A DNA stretch of 64,000 nucleotides from Parachlamydiaceae bacterium (GTDB lineage: Bacteria; Chlamydiota; Chlamydiia; Chlamydiales; Parachlamydiaceae). How positions within the stretch are numbered: position 1 is the first letter of the stretch; every line of letters begins with the position of its first letter. The stretch lies in NCBI GenBank assembly GCA_013821265.1, contig JACDHD010000001.1:1-64000 (forward strand). The letters run 5' to 3'. The position numbers were made by a program, and so were the translations under genes. Positions 1-8,760 of this stretch are shown here, in pieces. The notes beneath the pieces are model-generated. The model did no database searches. It saw nothing but the letters and a program-made list of their open reading frames with translations, and had not been told where the DNA came from.

Positions 1-94
1 CTGTAATGCTATTCTTCGAAAACCTCACTATAATGGGAGTCCAGAGGGTTCATACCCTTTGGCAGGGGTTCTAAGGGGACAGAGTCCCCTTAGG
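1..94. repeat. Dispersed repeat family A, copy 1
   Basis: The unit runs from a TTCTTCGAAAACCTCACTA block through GGAGTCCAGAGGGTTCATAC to a palindromic end (AAGGGGAC-AGA-GTCCCCTT). Related copies lie at 3789-3860 (inverted), 17705-17790, 47384-47456, 54108-54182, 55402-55497, 55646-55830 and 60677-60770 (inverted). The palindromic end would form a strong hairpin, and several copies lie at gene 3' ends, so it may also act as a terminator. Here it contributes the last codons of the minus-strand gene that ends at 71. Confidence 0.85.
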
Positions 95-559
95 CCAGAG
101 GCCGTTGCCGGTGCAGCCGTCGAAAGAGAGGACTTTGGCGCCGATCAATTTGGCAGGTAGAGCTGAGTCTAAGGTGTTATTTTTTACTTTACCGTCGAGT
201 AGCTGGGGGATATGTGGTTGTTCCCAAGGGGTATCGATGAGGAATTCTAGGTGTTGGCCGATACGCCATGTTGCGGCTTCGGTTGCCGCTTCATCGGTGA
301 ATCGGAATGTCCAGAAGGAATCAAATAGGGCGTAATCTGGGTCTTTAAACTGGATAAACTGTAAGAACCAGATATCTCGAGCGTCGGCTGTGTATTCTAC
401 GGAGTGGTGTAAAAATCCTTCATGGCACTGGCGAAATGTTGTGATTTCGACAGCATTTTCGAGTTGGCGCACTTCGGTAATAATATCGTGTGCCCCTGCT
501 GAACTAAATGTCACTAGGGTTATTAGGCTAAAAATGAAAGGTATCAGATGGGTTGCCAT
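71..559 (-). CDS. Secreted hypothetical protein, 162 aa
   Basis: I do not recognise the family. The protein starts with a short signal-peptide-like segment (MATHLIPFIFSLITL... cleaved near SAGA-HD) and the mature part has no further membrane segment, so it is probably periplasmic or secreted. Two cysteines (CHEG near residue 45 and CTGN near 149) could form a disulfide. A Shine-Dalgarno AGGAG lies 9 nt before the chosen ATG. The last residues (about GLWPKGTLSP) are encoded inside dispersed repeat A, which suggests the original C-terminus was replaced or extended when the repeat arrived. The neighbouring gene is divergent, with an AT-rich gap of about 135 bp between them. No function is proposed. 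Confidence 0.6.
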   Translation of the reverse strand: MATHLIPFIFSLITLVTFSSAGAHDIITEVRQLENAVEITTFRQCHEGFLHHSVEYTADARDIWFLQFIQFKDPDYALFDSFWTFRFTDEAATEAATWRIGQHLEFLIDTPWEQPHIPQLLDGKVKNNTLDSALPAKLIGAKVLSFDGCTGNGLWPKGTLSP

Positions 560-694
560 GCTAATTGTCTCCTGTTTTATTGAATTCTATTAAATAAAAA
601 TTTAAATAACAAGAGTATTTAATCTTTTTTTTACATAAAATAACTATTTTTTTGAATTTATGTTATAATTAGAAGATCTAGACATGGGGGGAGT

Positions 695-3079
695 ATGCAG
701 CTAGATCCTCTTAGATCATTAAATACTGATAGCGTGACCTCGCTTGCCCAGCAAAAGCAGGAAGCAGAGTCAACGAGCAATATCCGCCTTCCTACGGGAA
801 CTCAATTAAAAGTCTCAACGCGAGCGAGTGATCCAAGTAGCAGTCGCAGAGCGATGGAGGCGTGTAGTCGAGCAATTGTAAGTAATCCAAAAATCGGCCA
901 AACACTGGAGAAGGAAAGTGTTGCCACCCACGTCTCTAAGCTATTAAAAACAAGTCCTCAGACCATTCAGCGCGCGGCCCAAGGAATGGATAGGGTTGCG
1001 CACAAGGTACTGGAAGGGGATGATGCGGCGTTGAATCAAACGTTGGCTTCCGAAGTGCAGGGGGTAGCTGCGACACATGTCAAAACTACAGGATACATGG
1101 AGCAATTGTTTAAGCGGGTTCCAGTTCTAAAAAAAATTCCCATTACAAAAGCAGCTAAACAAAACTTTAGGAACAATTTGAACACGGTTCTGACCGGTCC
1201 AAATGCGACAAAAATGAATGCGATATTTTTGAATAACGTCAATCAAATCATTGGCGAGTCACGCACTTTAGAAAGCTCAAATGATCAAAAAGTGGATTTA
1301 GACGATAAGGCGCAGACTGCTCAGTTTCGCAGAGACGCAGTTGGGCGAATCTCTAAAAATGCCGGGAAGCTTTTTTCTAAAAAAGATGCTTCAGGCATAC
1401 TTAAAATGGCAACCTTTAGCTTTGGTAATTTGCTCCATTGGCTAGGACGCTTTGCTGCTGCAATAGGCATTTTTGACGGTTCAAATAAGCCAAGTAAAAC
1501 ACTTCCTAAAACCGATGTAGAGTCATTTATTGCTGAATTGGATGCACATGCTCCTGGACTGGTGAAAGAGATGGGGGTCTCAGCATTACTGAAAACGTAT
1601 TTAGAGGAAAACAGGTCTAATCCAGCCATTCAGAAAATGCTTGCAGGTGCAACAAATAAGGAAGAAAGGCAGATCTTTCAGCTATTCTTGCTGGACAACT
1701 TGCTCTCGGAAGCTGTTGATTTATGTAACGGAAAGGAAAGTGGAGGAGCTTTATCGACGAACTCTAGTGATCTGTATGAGCAGGTTGTTGCTGAAGAGTT
1801 TGCTAAGGCGACCAAAACGCTCTTTGCTACTTTAGGAGAGTTGCCTGGAATCCCGCAATCACCCCAAGAAATGGCTGAAAAAACCAGAGGACTGGCCTCC
1901 GCATTGCTGCAGGGAATCACTCCTAAAGGGAAATTGTTATTGGCTAAAGAGTTACAAGTGACACCTGAAGTAACCGATGCAAGCATAAAAGAGATGCTCG
2001 CATTGAGCCAAGGTAAGTCTGAAGGGGTAGGGCAAACGCAAAAGCTCTTTCAGCAGTTAGGCACAAGGAAGATTGAGCAGCGGTTTGGGTTGACTCAATC
2101 CAAAGCAGCGGTTGTTATGGGGGCGGTGTTGAAGCTTGCTCCAACAGTATTTAGACAAACGCAAGCATCTGTTTTGAACTATAAAGGCGGAAGCGGAGTC
2201 GAAAGTGCTGTTGTAGGATGGGTCTTTAATGTGTCTACAGCTGTACTCATTGAAACACAAGAAGCCTCCAAAGTTTTTCTTCTGCGTGGCATGGATGGCA
2301 TGGCTCAGAAATGCAAGAAATTGCCGCGCAAAAATCGCGATATCTTAATGCAAAATATGGAAGTGGTTTTGAAAGAATCCAATCCACAACGTGTTGGAAC
2401 GACAGTTTTGGGAAATTTAAATCAGGTGCTTCGAGCAAATTTGGCGCAACAACGAGGCGAAAAAGCTCTGCTGACGACTAGAGATGGGATTGAGGTCCCT
2501 GTTGGAGATCCTGTGGCTGTTCAGCAGTTTCGAGAAGGGGCACTACAACGTGTTACAGACAACACTGCGAAGCTCGTTTCTGAGAAAGGTAAATCCGGGG
2601 AGTTAAGCCCAAGTTTACTTGTGAGAATGGCGGCTAAGTTCAAAGGGAAATCAATAGTGGGAAAAAAAGTGGACAAAGCTGTTTCACATTATCAGACGTC
2701 GCGCGCAGGTGCTAAGGGGGAAGGAGAAGTTGCGGCGGAAATGGCTGGATTCATGATTGCAATGGCACCGCAGATGCTTAAGCAGGCGGGGGTGTCCGAA
2801 GTGATGAAGACAGCATTGATGGGGTATTTGCAGGATCCCAGGGCTGAGCAAGTGTTAAATACGTTCATGGCGAAAGGTGGATTAGATGAATTTACGAGTG
2901 CCAATATAGAATTGATCTCTTTATTTCTCTTGGATGATTTAATGGCTGAGATGGTGGATGTTTGTGAGGAGCCTCCAATGACCTCTACAGAGAAGGCAGA
3001 GCGTGATCAGAGGGTTCAGGTGGGGTTGTCTGGGGAGTTGCAAACTTCGATGTTTCTTGCCGTATCCACTTTAAAATAA
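695..3079 (+). CDS. Large hypothetical protein with an internal domain duplication, 794 aa
   Basis: The family is not recognised. It is helical, rich in Ala, Lys and Leu, with no signal peptide or clear transmembrane segment. The protein is built of two homologous halves. Residues about 270-350 (APGLVKEMGVSALLKTYLEE ... LFLLDNLLSEAVDLC) align with about 690-770 (APQMLKQAGVSEVMKTALMG ... LFLLDDLMAEMVDVC). Preceding segments also match: NLNTVLTGPNATKMNAIFLN... with NMEVVLKESNPQRVGTTVLG..., and QFRRDAVGRISKNAGKLFS with QFREGALQRVTDNTAKLVS. The ATG follows a G-rich GGGGGGAG with very short spacing, and a TATAAT lies at 664-669. A cytosolic type III effector is a reasonable guess for such a protein in a chlamydia, but nothing in the sequence proves it. 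Confidence 0.7.
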   Translation: MQLDPLRSLNTDSVTSLAQQKQEAESTSNIRLPTGTQLKVSTRASDPSSSRRAMEACSRAIVSNPKIGQTLEKESVATHVSKLLKTSPQTIQRAAQGMDRVAHKVLEGDDAALNQTLASEVQGVAATHVKTTGYMEQLFKRVPVLKKIPITKAAKQNFRNNLNTVLTGPNATKMNAIFLNNVNQIIGESRTLESSNDQKVDLDDKAQTAQFRRDAVGRISKNAGKLFSKKDASGILKMATFSFGNLLHWLGRFAAAIGIFDGSNKPSKTLPKTDVESFIAELDAHAPGLVKEMGVSALLKTYLEENRSNPAIQKMLAGATNKEERQIFQLFLLDNLLSEAVDLCNGKESGGALSTNSSDLYEQVVAEEFAKATKTLFATLGELPGIPQSPQEMAEKTRGLASALLQGITPKGKLLLAKELQVTPEVTDASIKEMLALSQGKSEGVGQTQKLFQQLGTRKIEQRFGLTQSKAAVVMGAVLKLAPTVFRQTQASVLNYKGGSGVESAVVGWVFNVSTAVLIETQEASKVFLLRGMDGMAQKCKKLPRKNRDILMQNMEVVLKESNPQRVGTTVLGNLNQVLRANLAQQRGEKALLTTRDGIEVPVGDPVAVQQFREGALQRVTDNTAKLVSEKGKSGELSPSLLVRMAAKFKGKSIVGKKVDKAVSHYQTSRAGAKGEGEVAAEMAGFMIAMAPQMLKQAGVSEVMKTALMGYLQDPRAEQVLNTFMAKGGLDEFTSANIELISLFLLDDLMAEMVDVCEEPPMTSTEKAERDQRVQVGLSGELQTSMFLAVSTLK

Positions 3080-3095
3080 TTGCAACTCCTTTTTT

Positions 3096-3215
3096 TTGGA
3101 GTACGGTGGCTTGCCACCGCTTTGAATGGGGTCGGCCTGCCGACCCCATTCAAAGTTCGCTGTAACATCGGCAAGCCGATGTTTGTGAGCTTGTACCAAG
3201 GCACAGCACTCCAAA
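3096..3215. repeat. Dispersed repeat family B, copy 1
   Basis: GC-rich repeat with nested palindromes: TTGGAGTACGGTGGCTTGCC, a GGTCGGCCTGCCGACC dyad, then AACATCGGCAAGCCGATGTT. A second copy lies at 3925-4055. The two copies bracket the ferritin gene. Each would fold into several stacked hairpins and could terminate transcription from both sides. Confidence 0.8.
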
Positions 3216-3234
3216 AGCGAAAAACATAAAATTA

Positions 3235-3729
3235 TTAAGACGCTAGGGCGCCTAGCTTTTGGTCGATTATAAACAATGCTGCTTTATCTGAACCCACCAA
3301 TTTAATGCGATCTAGGTTGTCCTGCGCGTTTTTCTCCTCTTCAACTTGCTCTGTAATGAACCATTGAAGGAATACTTGCGTCGCGTAGTCTTTCTCTTTT
3401 GTTGCTAGCTCGTATAGCTGATGAATGTATTGTGTCACTTTTTGCTCGTGCTCAAGAGCCATTGTGAACGCTTCTTCTGGAGATTTAAATTTAATTGTCG
3501 GTTGGTCAATCGCGTGCATATGAACATGCAGATTGCGATCGGTTATGTAGGTGTAAATCTTCATTCCATGTTCACGTTCTTCTTCACTTTGCTTTAGAAA
3601 CCACTTTGAAAAGCCTTCTAGAGGGATATTTTCAAAATATGAAGCCATCGAAAGGTAAAGATTAGCGGAATAAAATTCATGCTTGATTTGCTCATTAAGG
3701 GCTTTAAAAATCTTATCGTTCATTTCCAT
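3235..3729 (-). CDS. ftnA: Non-heme ferritin
   Basis: Iron-storage ferritin of the bacterial FtnA type, forming 24-mer shells that oxidise Fe2+ and store it as a mineral in the cytoplasm. The full family length (164 aa) and ferroxidase pattern are present: an early Glu in IKHEFYSANLYLSM, the EEEREHGMKIY helix (Glu and His ligands), Glu in ALEHEQKVTQ, and the QWFITEQVEEEKNA helix. AAGGAG sits 6 nt before the first ATG; a second ATG two codons on is possible. The gene stands alone between the two copies of repeat B, so it is probably monocistronic. I see no clear Fur box in the short upstream region. Confident at family level. Confidence 0.93.
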   Translation of the reverse strand: MEMNDKIFKALNEQIKHEFYSANLYLSMASYFENIPLEGFSKWFLKQSEEEREHGMKIYTYITDRNLHVHMHAIDQPTIKFKSPEEAFTMALEHEQKVTQYIHQLYELATKEKDYATQVFLQWFITEQVEEEKNAQDNLDRIKLVGSDKAALFIIDQKLGALAS

Positions 3730-3788
3730 ATTAAACTCCTTGTTATATTCAGGGAAAGGATATCAGATCATTATTATTAATGAAAGAA

Positions 3789-3860
3789 CTAAGGGGACTC
3801 TGTCCCCTTAGAACCCCTGCCAAAGGGTATGAACCCTCTGGACTCCCATTATTGTAGGGA
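3789..3860. repeat. Dispersed repeat family A, copy 2 (inverted)
   Basis: Reverse complement of the unit at 1-94: it begins with the AAGGGGACTCTGTCCCCTTAG dyad arms and continues through the complement of the TTCATACCCTTTGGCAGG block. It lies just upstream of the ferritin promoter region. Confidence 0.85.
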
Positions 3861-3924
3861 TCTTAAGAACAGTTTCCCAGAAGCTCCAAGCCTAAAAAAA
3901 GGTTAAAAATATTTATGTTCTTTT

Positions 3925-4055
3925 TGGAGTGCGGTGGCTTGCCATAGTTTTCACAGGGGGGCGGCTTGCCAGCCCCATTCACAGTTCGTTGTGACATCGG
4001 CAAGCCGATGTTTATGAAAGCGGTGGCAAGCCCACCGCACTCCAAAAAGCACATT
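3925..4055. repeat. Dispersed repeat family B, copy 2
   Basis: A second copy of the GC-rich hairpin repeat at 3096-3215, with the same GGAGTGCGGTGGCTTGCCA start and AACATCGGCAAGCCGATGTT core. Its two outer ends are themselves inverted copies (TTTTGGAGTGCGGTGG and CCACCGCACTCCAAAA), so the whole element can fold back on itself. Confidence 0.8.
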
Positions 4056-4199
4056 CGCCCCCTGCGCTTCTCTATGCCTCGTCAAACTTATGCAATTGCC
4101 TCATTTCGTCCAATAATAAATAAAAGCATCACCATAGTTTTACAATAAACTGAAAATAGTGTTATTATAATATATACGCATTTTATCAGGAGGCTTGTT

Positions 4200-7100
4200 A
4201 TGACTAGCGGATCTGATATGGGCCAATTATTAACTAGATATGAACATTTTGATGAATTTGAAGCTGTTTCCCAAAAAATACAAGATGGAGCACAAGCAGG
4301 CTCCTATTTAGGAGTACGAACTGTAACCCTAAGGGAGGATACGGGAGCGGGCAAAGAGTTATACAGCACAAAAAAACCTACTGGAATTAGTAAAATTTGG
4401 AGTACCTCAGCAAAAGAGGTGGCACGAGATATCTTTCGCTTCTACGAGGAGAATCCGCTTTTTGCCATAAGAGATCTAAATCGTATCCGGGCGCTTGGCA
4501 ATACATGGATAGGGAAGGCCGATCGGGCAGGTTTGAATAAATTGCTAACGCGATTAACACAGATCGAAGACAATTTACAGGGTAACGGACTGGCACTCGA
4601 ACTACCTGCAGACCCTAGAGGAGAACCAGAGGAAAAGGTCTCTAAGGAAGAAGCCTCTAAAAAGGAATCCGAGACAAAAGTCTCTAAAGAAGAAGTCTCA
4701 GCCGAAGCCTTTAAACAACAAGTCACACAATTTTATGCGTTTTTAGACGTTCATTCGATTTCCCACGAAGAACTAAACGCAGCCTTTCCACGTGTCGACA
4801 TGGAGGCGATGGATCTTTTACGACTTCTGTCGTCGGAACAACCGATCAATCTAAAAGATGTGACCCCTAAACACGTCCTTCAGTGCTTCCGCATGGCAGA
4901 GCAGTTCAAGCTATTTTCCGCTAAAGATAAATGCATCGTCTTGCTCAAAGGACTGTTGATTGCTGATCCTAACTATGTCATGAGTTTAATGAATACTCCT
5001 CCTGCAGGGGTCTCTAGAGACCAATGTGCGGCGATTTTAACTTATGCCGTTGCAGACTTAACAAGAGAAGATGTCCAGCAGATGCCTGCAGGGGTCATTA
5101 GCAGTTGGAATCCCGCTAAAATCATTAAAGATATCAATGACGTTGAAGCTACCTCAAAACGCTATCATGCCTCTGAAGCTCCTCTCCTTCATTTTGACGC
5201 CTTCAGACTACACATAAATCGGTTGAGCTATCCACCTAACGAGTACCCCTTTACTGGTACTTATTGTGCTGTCGACACTACAAAACCATTTGTAACATTT
5301 ATGCTGACTAATGCCTTGTCAGATACTTGGCTAAGGCAGGGGAAGTTAATGGAAAATGCTAAGGACGAAGAGTTTTACTATCTAGCAAAATATTTAATGA
5401 AAAGCCCTTCTAATTATCGAGTGCCCGAGGAGTATATTGACTATTTTATTTTAAAAGCAGTGGGTACCGGTCATTGCGACGAAAGTATTTTATCACTTCC
5501 TGAATTTGCAAATCTATCCACAGAAACTAAAGGGCGCCTTTATCAACATTTTGGCCAGCCAGAAAAAGCCTTTCCATGTGTTTTGGCTGCTGTCTCAAAA
5601 TTAATTATAGATACTACTCAAAAACTGAGAACACCTGAGCAATACGAACAGCTGCATCGCGATCGGTTGTTTCTAACAGATTGCTATCGTCGAGGAATTG
5701 GCGTACTTCCTGATCTTAAGCGAAGCCAGTATTACATGCAGCTAAAAATACCATTTGTGGAAAACGCTGACAAGGACATTGCAAATCAACTGAAGGCTTG
5801 GGCACAGTTGCCTCTTCCTCCGGTAGATGTGGCAAATCGTGTTGCAAGATCTATAGAGCATGAGGGGTACTCCATCAAAATGGTTTGCTCTAGAGAATTA
5901 CCATCTGGGAAAATTGTACAAGAAAGCAGAGAGTTCAAAATTAATCCTTTATTGCGCAAGCAAATCGGGCTTTTTGCTTCTGGTTCACCTTTTGATTCAG
6001 ATGACAAAGAAATCGACATCTCATCCGATCGTACCCCTATTCAGCCAAGAAAAGAAATAGTTGACCGGTTATTTGATATTTTTGCGGGAAAAATAACCGA
6101 ATGTTCAGTTTCTGTGGCTGAATGTCGACGACTTCGCGAACTTGCGAGCTATTTAGGAATGAATAAGATTACTTCTGTCTTGGATAGAGAGTTAGCTCCT
6201 TTTAAAAAACAAGATGTCGATTCGGTAGTTTCTCTTGAATTTCCTTTTGAGTGCACAGGATTATATGCATTGCGTCTAGATGACTCGTCTATGGATTGTA
6301 CTATTAAGTGCAAAGGGGGAGGAATAAATGCTCATGAACTGGTCCTGGGGGCTGCTGGAATATCAAATTTGGATTTTAGTGCTTATTCTCAAGGTACAGT
6401 CAGATGTTTATTAGACTTTCTATATACCGGTCGTGTCGAGGGAACTTATGATGAATTGATCGAATTTTATCAGTTAATCGAAGAGCGCGGTCTTAGTGAA
6501 AAATTTCCTGAAGTTAGGCAAGGTTGCGTGACCGCTTTAATGAATGTATTGACCGACGATTCCACTCTTGCTCCTAAAGTAATCAATTTTTTACTCACAC
6601 AATCCAATGTCACAGAAAAAACAAGGGGCGAACTCATTAATCATTGCCTCAATAAATTAACCTCATTTCGTGACTTTCTAATCCTTTCTGATGAAGCCCA
6701 AGCAATGTTATTTCAAAGTTGTTCTGCCGCACAGAATGTACATACAAAAACGTTTCTAGGTCTCTGTTATTATTTGGGTTTGGGGTGCGGGGAGGATAGA
6801 GTCAAAGCCTATAATTTATTTAAAGAATCTGATTACCCATTTGCTCAATATATGGAGGGAAAGTGTTTTCGCTGGGGTCAAGGAGTTGAAAAAGACTCTG
6901 AAGTAAGTAGAGAGCTAATGGATTCTGCACACTCAAAGGGGTTAACTTTGGGTGCGGAGCCAGCATTTGAAGAGGATCGCAATAAAGCAATGGCTTTAGC
7001 AATGCGCAAAGATTATGAGGGTCTTAAGGCATTTATAGATGGTCAGTTTACCAGTATAGGTGTTGCTACTTCTTCCAAAACGATGGATAATCCACAAGAT

Positions 7101-7478
7101 TTACGAGCTCTCTTACATGATGCTCGTTTGCTAAATTCCACTCAGATTCTTGTACAACAGGCTCAGGCAATAAAATTGTATGAACTGGCTGCTTTAAGAA
7201 AAAATCCAAGTGCGTTAAATTTTTTAGGATTTCATTATCGCCAATCGGATCCAGCGAAAGGGGTTGCGTATTTAAAAGAAGCTGCCAGTGAAGGAGTTGT
7301 TGGGGCTATGCTAGCTCTCGGTGATATCTATTGGGAAGGTGCAAGGGGAGTACCTCAAGATAGAAATCTTGCTAGGGAAATTTATGCCGCATTCCTTGAA
7401 TCTAGCGAAGGTGAGACCTCAGCCGAAATGCGCAGCGCAAGACAAATTATTCGAGAACGTCTTGCTGAAGGAGTCTAA
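4200..7478 (+). CDS. BTB/Sel1-repeat eukaryotic-like protein, 1092 aa
   Basis: A large protein combining BTB/POZ-like and Sel1-like repeats, a combination expected of proteins that engage host ubiquitin ligases. A charged Lys/Glu/Ser linker lies near residues 140-170. A degenerate BTB tail lies near 200-245 (LQCFRMAEQFKLFSAKDKC). A second BTB-like stretch lies near 585-680 (IVDRLFDIFAGKI ... LRELASYLGM). A better BTB lies near 690-790 (MDCTIKCKGGGINAHELVL ... LLDFLYTGRVEG). Sel1-like repeats are near 850-925 (FLGLCYYLGLGCGEDRVKAY, GKCFRWGQGVEKD) and 990-1070 (ALGDIYWEGARGVPQDRN). AGGAGG lies 6 nt before the ATG. It is paralogous to the protein at 12041-15067: both carry an LRLD-x(2,3)-MDC BTB entry followed by Sel1 repeats. 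Host targeting is inference. Confidence 0.85.
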   Translation: MTSGSDMGQLLTRYEHFDEFEAVSQKIQDGAQAGSYLGVRTVTLREDTGAGKELYSTKKPTGISKIWSTSAKEVARDIFRFYEENPLFAIRDLNRIRALGNTWIGKADRAGLNKLLTRLTQIEDNLQGNGLALELPADPRGEPEEKVSKEEASKKESETKVSKEEVSAEAFKQQVTQFYAFLDVHSISHEELNAAFPRVDMEAMDLLRLLSSEQPINLKDVTPKHVLQCFRMAEQFKLFSAKDKCIVLLKGLLIADPNYVMSLMNTPPAGVSRDQCAAILTYAVADLTREDVQQMPAGVISSWNPAKIIKDINDVEATSKRYHASEAPLLHFDAFRLHINRLSYPPNEYPFTGTYCAVDTTKPFVTFMLTNALSDTWLRQGKLMENAKDEEFYYLAKYLMKSPSNYRVPEEYIDYFILKAVGTGHCDESILSLPEFANLSTETKGRLYQHFGQPEKAFPCVLAAVSKLIIDTTQKLRTPEQYEQLHRDRLFLTDCYRRGIGVLPDLKRSQYYMQLKIPFVENADKDIANQLKAWAQLPLPPVDVANRVARSIEHEGYSIKMVCSRELPSGKIVQESREFKINPLLRKQIGLFASGSPFDSDDKEIDISSDRTPIQPRKEIVDRLFDIFAGKITECSVSVAECRRLRELASYLGMNKITSVLDRELAPFKKQDVDSVVSLEFPFECTGLYALRLDDSSMDCTIKCKGGGINAHELVLGAAGISNLDFSAYSQGTVRCLLDFLYTGRVEGTYDELIEFYQLIEERGLSEKFPEVRQGCVTALMNVLTDDSTLAPKVINFLLTQSNVTEKTRGELINHCLNKLTSFRDFLILSDEAQAMLFQSCSAAQNVHTKTFLGLCYYLGLGCGEDRVKAYNLFKESDYPFAQYMEGKCFRWGQGVEKDSEVSRELMDSAHSKGLTLGAEPAFEEDRNKAMALAMRKDYEGLKAFIDGQFTSIGVATSSKTMDNPQDLRALLHDARLLNSTQILVQQAQAIKLYELAALRKNPSALNFLGFHYRQSDPAKGVAYLKEAASEGVVGAMLALGDIYWEGARGVPQDRNLAREIYAAFLESSEGETSAEMRSARQIIRERLAEGV

Positions 7479-7498
7479 GTGTTAAGGGGAAGAGCACC

Positions 7499-8536
7499 TT
7501 ACCTTACCTTATAGCGAGCGGCTTTTTTGATACCCGTTTGAGAGATGAGACCTTTTTCTATTAAATCGGAGAGGTCTCGCTGTAATGAACGTCGATTGAT
7601 TCCTGGGAAAAGCAATTCATAATCGTTAATTGAAAAGTCTTCTTTCCTCTCTAGCAACCAATCTAAGGCGTGTTTTTGTCTTTCAGTAAGTTTGTATTCA
7701 AGAACTAAAACATCCAGCTTCATTGCATGAGATCCCTTAAGTTGGATTTCCTGCATTTGCGTTTCCAAAGCTCTTGTGAAATATTCGAGCCAGGAAGTCA
7801 TATCCATGCTTTTATTTCTAACGGATTGAATAGCCTTGTAGTAGTCTTGTCGGTTGCGATCGTAGTATTCACTGATAGTAAAAAGTTTCTTAAAGTCGTA
7901 ACCCGATCGGTAGAGACACAACGTTGACAATAGTCGAGCCGTTCGACCGTTTCCGTCTAAAAAGGGATGGATATGAACAAGTTGAAATTGTGCTATCCCG
8001 GCTAAAAGCACTGGGGGAATGGTTTGTTCATTTTGTAACCAGTCCACTAATTCGGCCATTAAAATAGGGACTTCAAAGGCCCCAGGTGGAGTGTAGATGA
8101 TCTCCTTCGTTTTGGAATTAGCAACATAATTTTGAATGAGTCGATATTGTCCTGGTAGGGCACTATTTCCTCTGACATCTTCGACAAGACGTCTATGGAT
8201 CTCTCTAATTAAACCCTCTGTTATCGCTCCTCGCGAAAAAACGTAGTCGGCCACGAAATCAAAAGCCTTTTTATAATTCAGCAGCTCCTTGACATCTTCA
8301 GAATCAACATCGGACATCTCTTCGCCGGCGATAAGTCTTTCAGATTGATCCAGGCTTAAATGCGTCCCTTCGATATGGGTGGTGTGATGTGCTTCTAGAA
8401 TTAATGCTCGCGCCTGCATTTTAGCCACCCATTCTTTTGAAAGCTGAGCTGCTTCTAAAAATCCTCTTGTTCGTTCGATCGCCGTTAGGGCAGATGCTAT
8501 AGGAATGGAGATGGTAAATTTAGGATTAAATGGCAT
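7499..8536 (-). CDS. Fic-domain AMP transferase with C-terminal winged helix
   Basis: Fic proteins transfer AMP (or related groups) from a nucleotide to target proteins. The catalytic loop HPFLDGNGR is intact at residues 190-198. An N-terminal inhibitory motif of the [S/T]xxxE[G/N] type is present (T52-THI-E56-G57), marking a self-inhibited class II Fic. A Fic N-terminal helix bundle precedes the core. The last ~75 residues (from [12 protein letters not shown]) look like a winged helix-turn-helix, common in this subfamily and suggesting DNA binding. Length (345 aa) is typical. There is no recognisable Shine-Dalgarno; instead one copy of the TGTCGTA box described at 8541-8669 abuts the start codon. 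It may be a chromosomal regulator or toxin-like enzyme rather than a secreted effector, since no signal is visible. Confidence 0.92.
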   Translation of the reverse strand: MPFNPKFTISIPIASALTAIERTRGFLEAAQLSKEWVAKMQARALILEAHHTTHIEGTHLSLDQSERLIAGEEMSDVDSEDVKELLNYKKAFDFVADYVFSRGAITEGLIREIHRRLVEDVRGNSALPGQYRLIQNYVANSKTKEIIYTPPGAFEVPILMAELVDWLQNEQTIPPVLLAGIAQFQLVHIHPFLDGNGRTARLLSTLCLYRSGYDFKKLFTISEYYDRNRQDYYKAIQSVRNKSMDMTSWLEYFTRALETQMQEIQLKGSHAMKLDVLVLEYKLTERQKHALDWLLERKEDFSINDYELLFPGINRRSLQRDLSDLIEKGLISQTGIKKAARYKVR

Positions 8537-8540
8537 TTTT

Positions 8541-8669
8541 TACGACACTTTTTTCTTTATTGTGTCACAAAAACCATTATTTTTGCATTATTTTTCTTTT
8601 ATTTTACGACACTTTTACGACAATTTTTACGACATTTTTGCGACACTTTTTACGACACTTTTTACGACA
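8541..8669 (-). promoter_or_regulatory. Helically phased TACGACA boxes upstream of the fic gene
   Basis: On the + strand, TACGACA (or TGCGACA) begins at 8605, 8616, 8628, 8639, 8651 and 8663, i.e. every 11-12 bp, about one DNA turn. A further copy lies at 8541-8547, directly against the fic start. Read toward fic the box is TGTCGTA. The phasing would put bound proteins on one face of the helix. A plausible binder is the Fic C-terminal winged helix; this is inference. Confidence 0.65.
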
Positions 8670-8760
8670 TAAATTATCAGACGTCAAAGCGACCGCTGCA
8701 AATAGTCCATACTTTTTCTAAAGAAAGTGTTTTTGCCCCACAGTGTTAAATTATCAGACT

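Noticed and set aside
8605-8669. Possible CRISPR-like array
   Set aside because: Units are 7 bp at an 11-12 bp period with no unique spacers and no cas genes.
8530-8721. Plus-strand frame with FLRHFLRHFLRHK repeats
   Set aside because: This is only the translation of the TACGACA DNA repeats; it has no ribosome site and no protein-like character.
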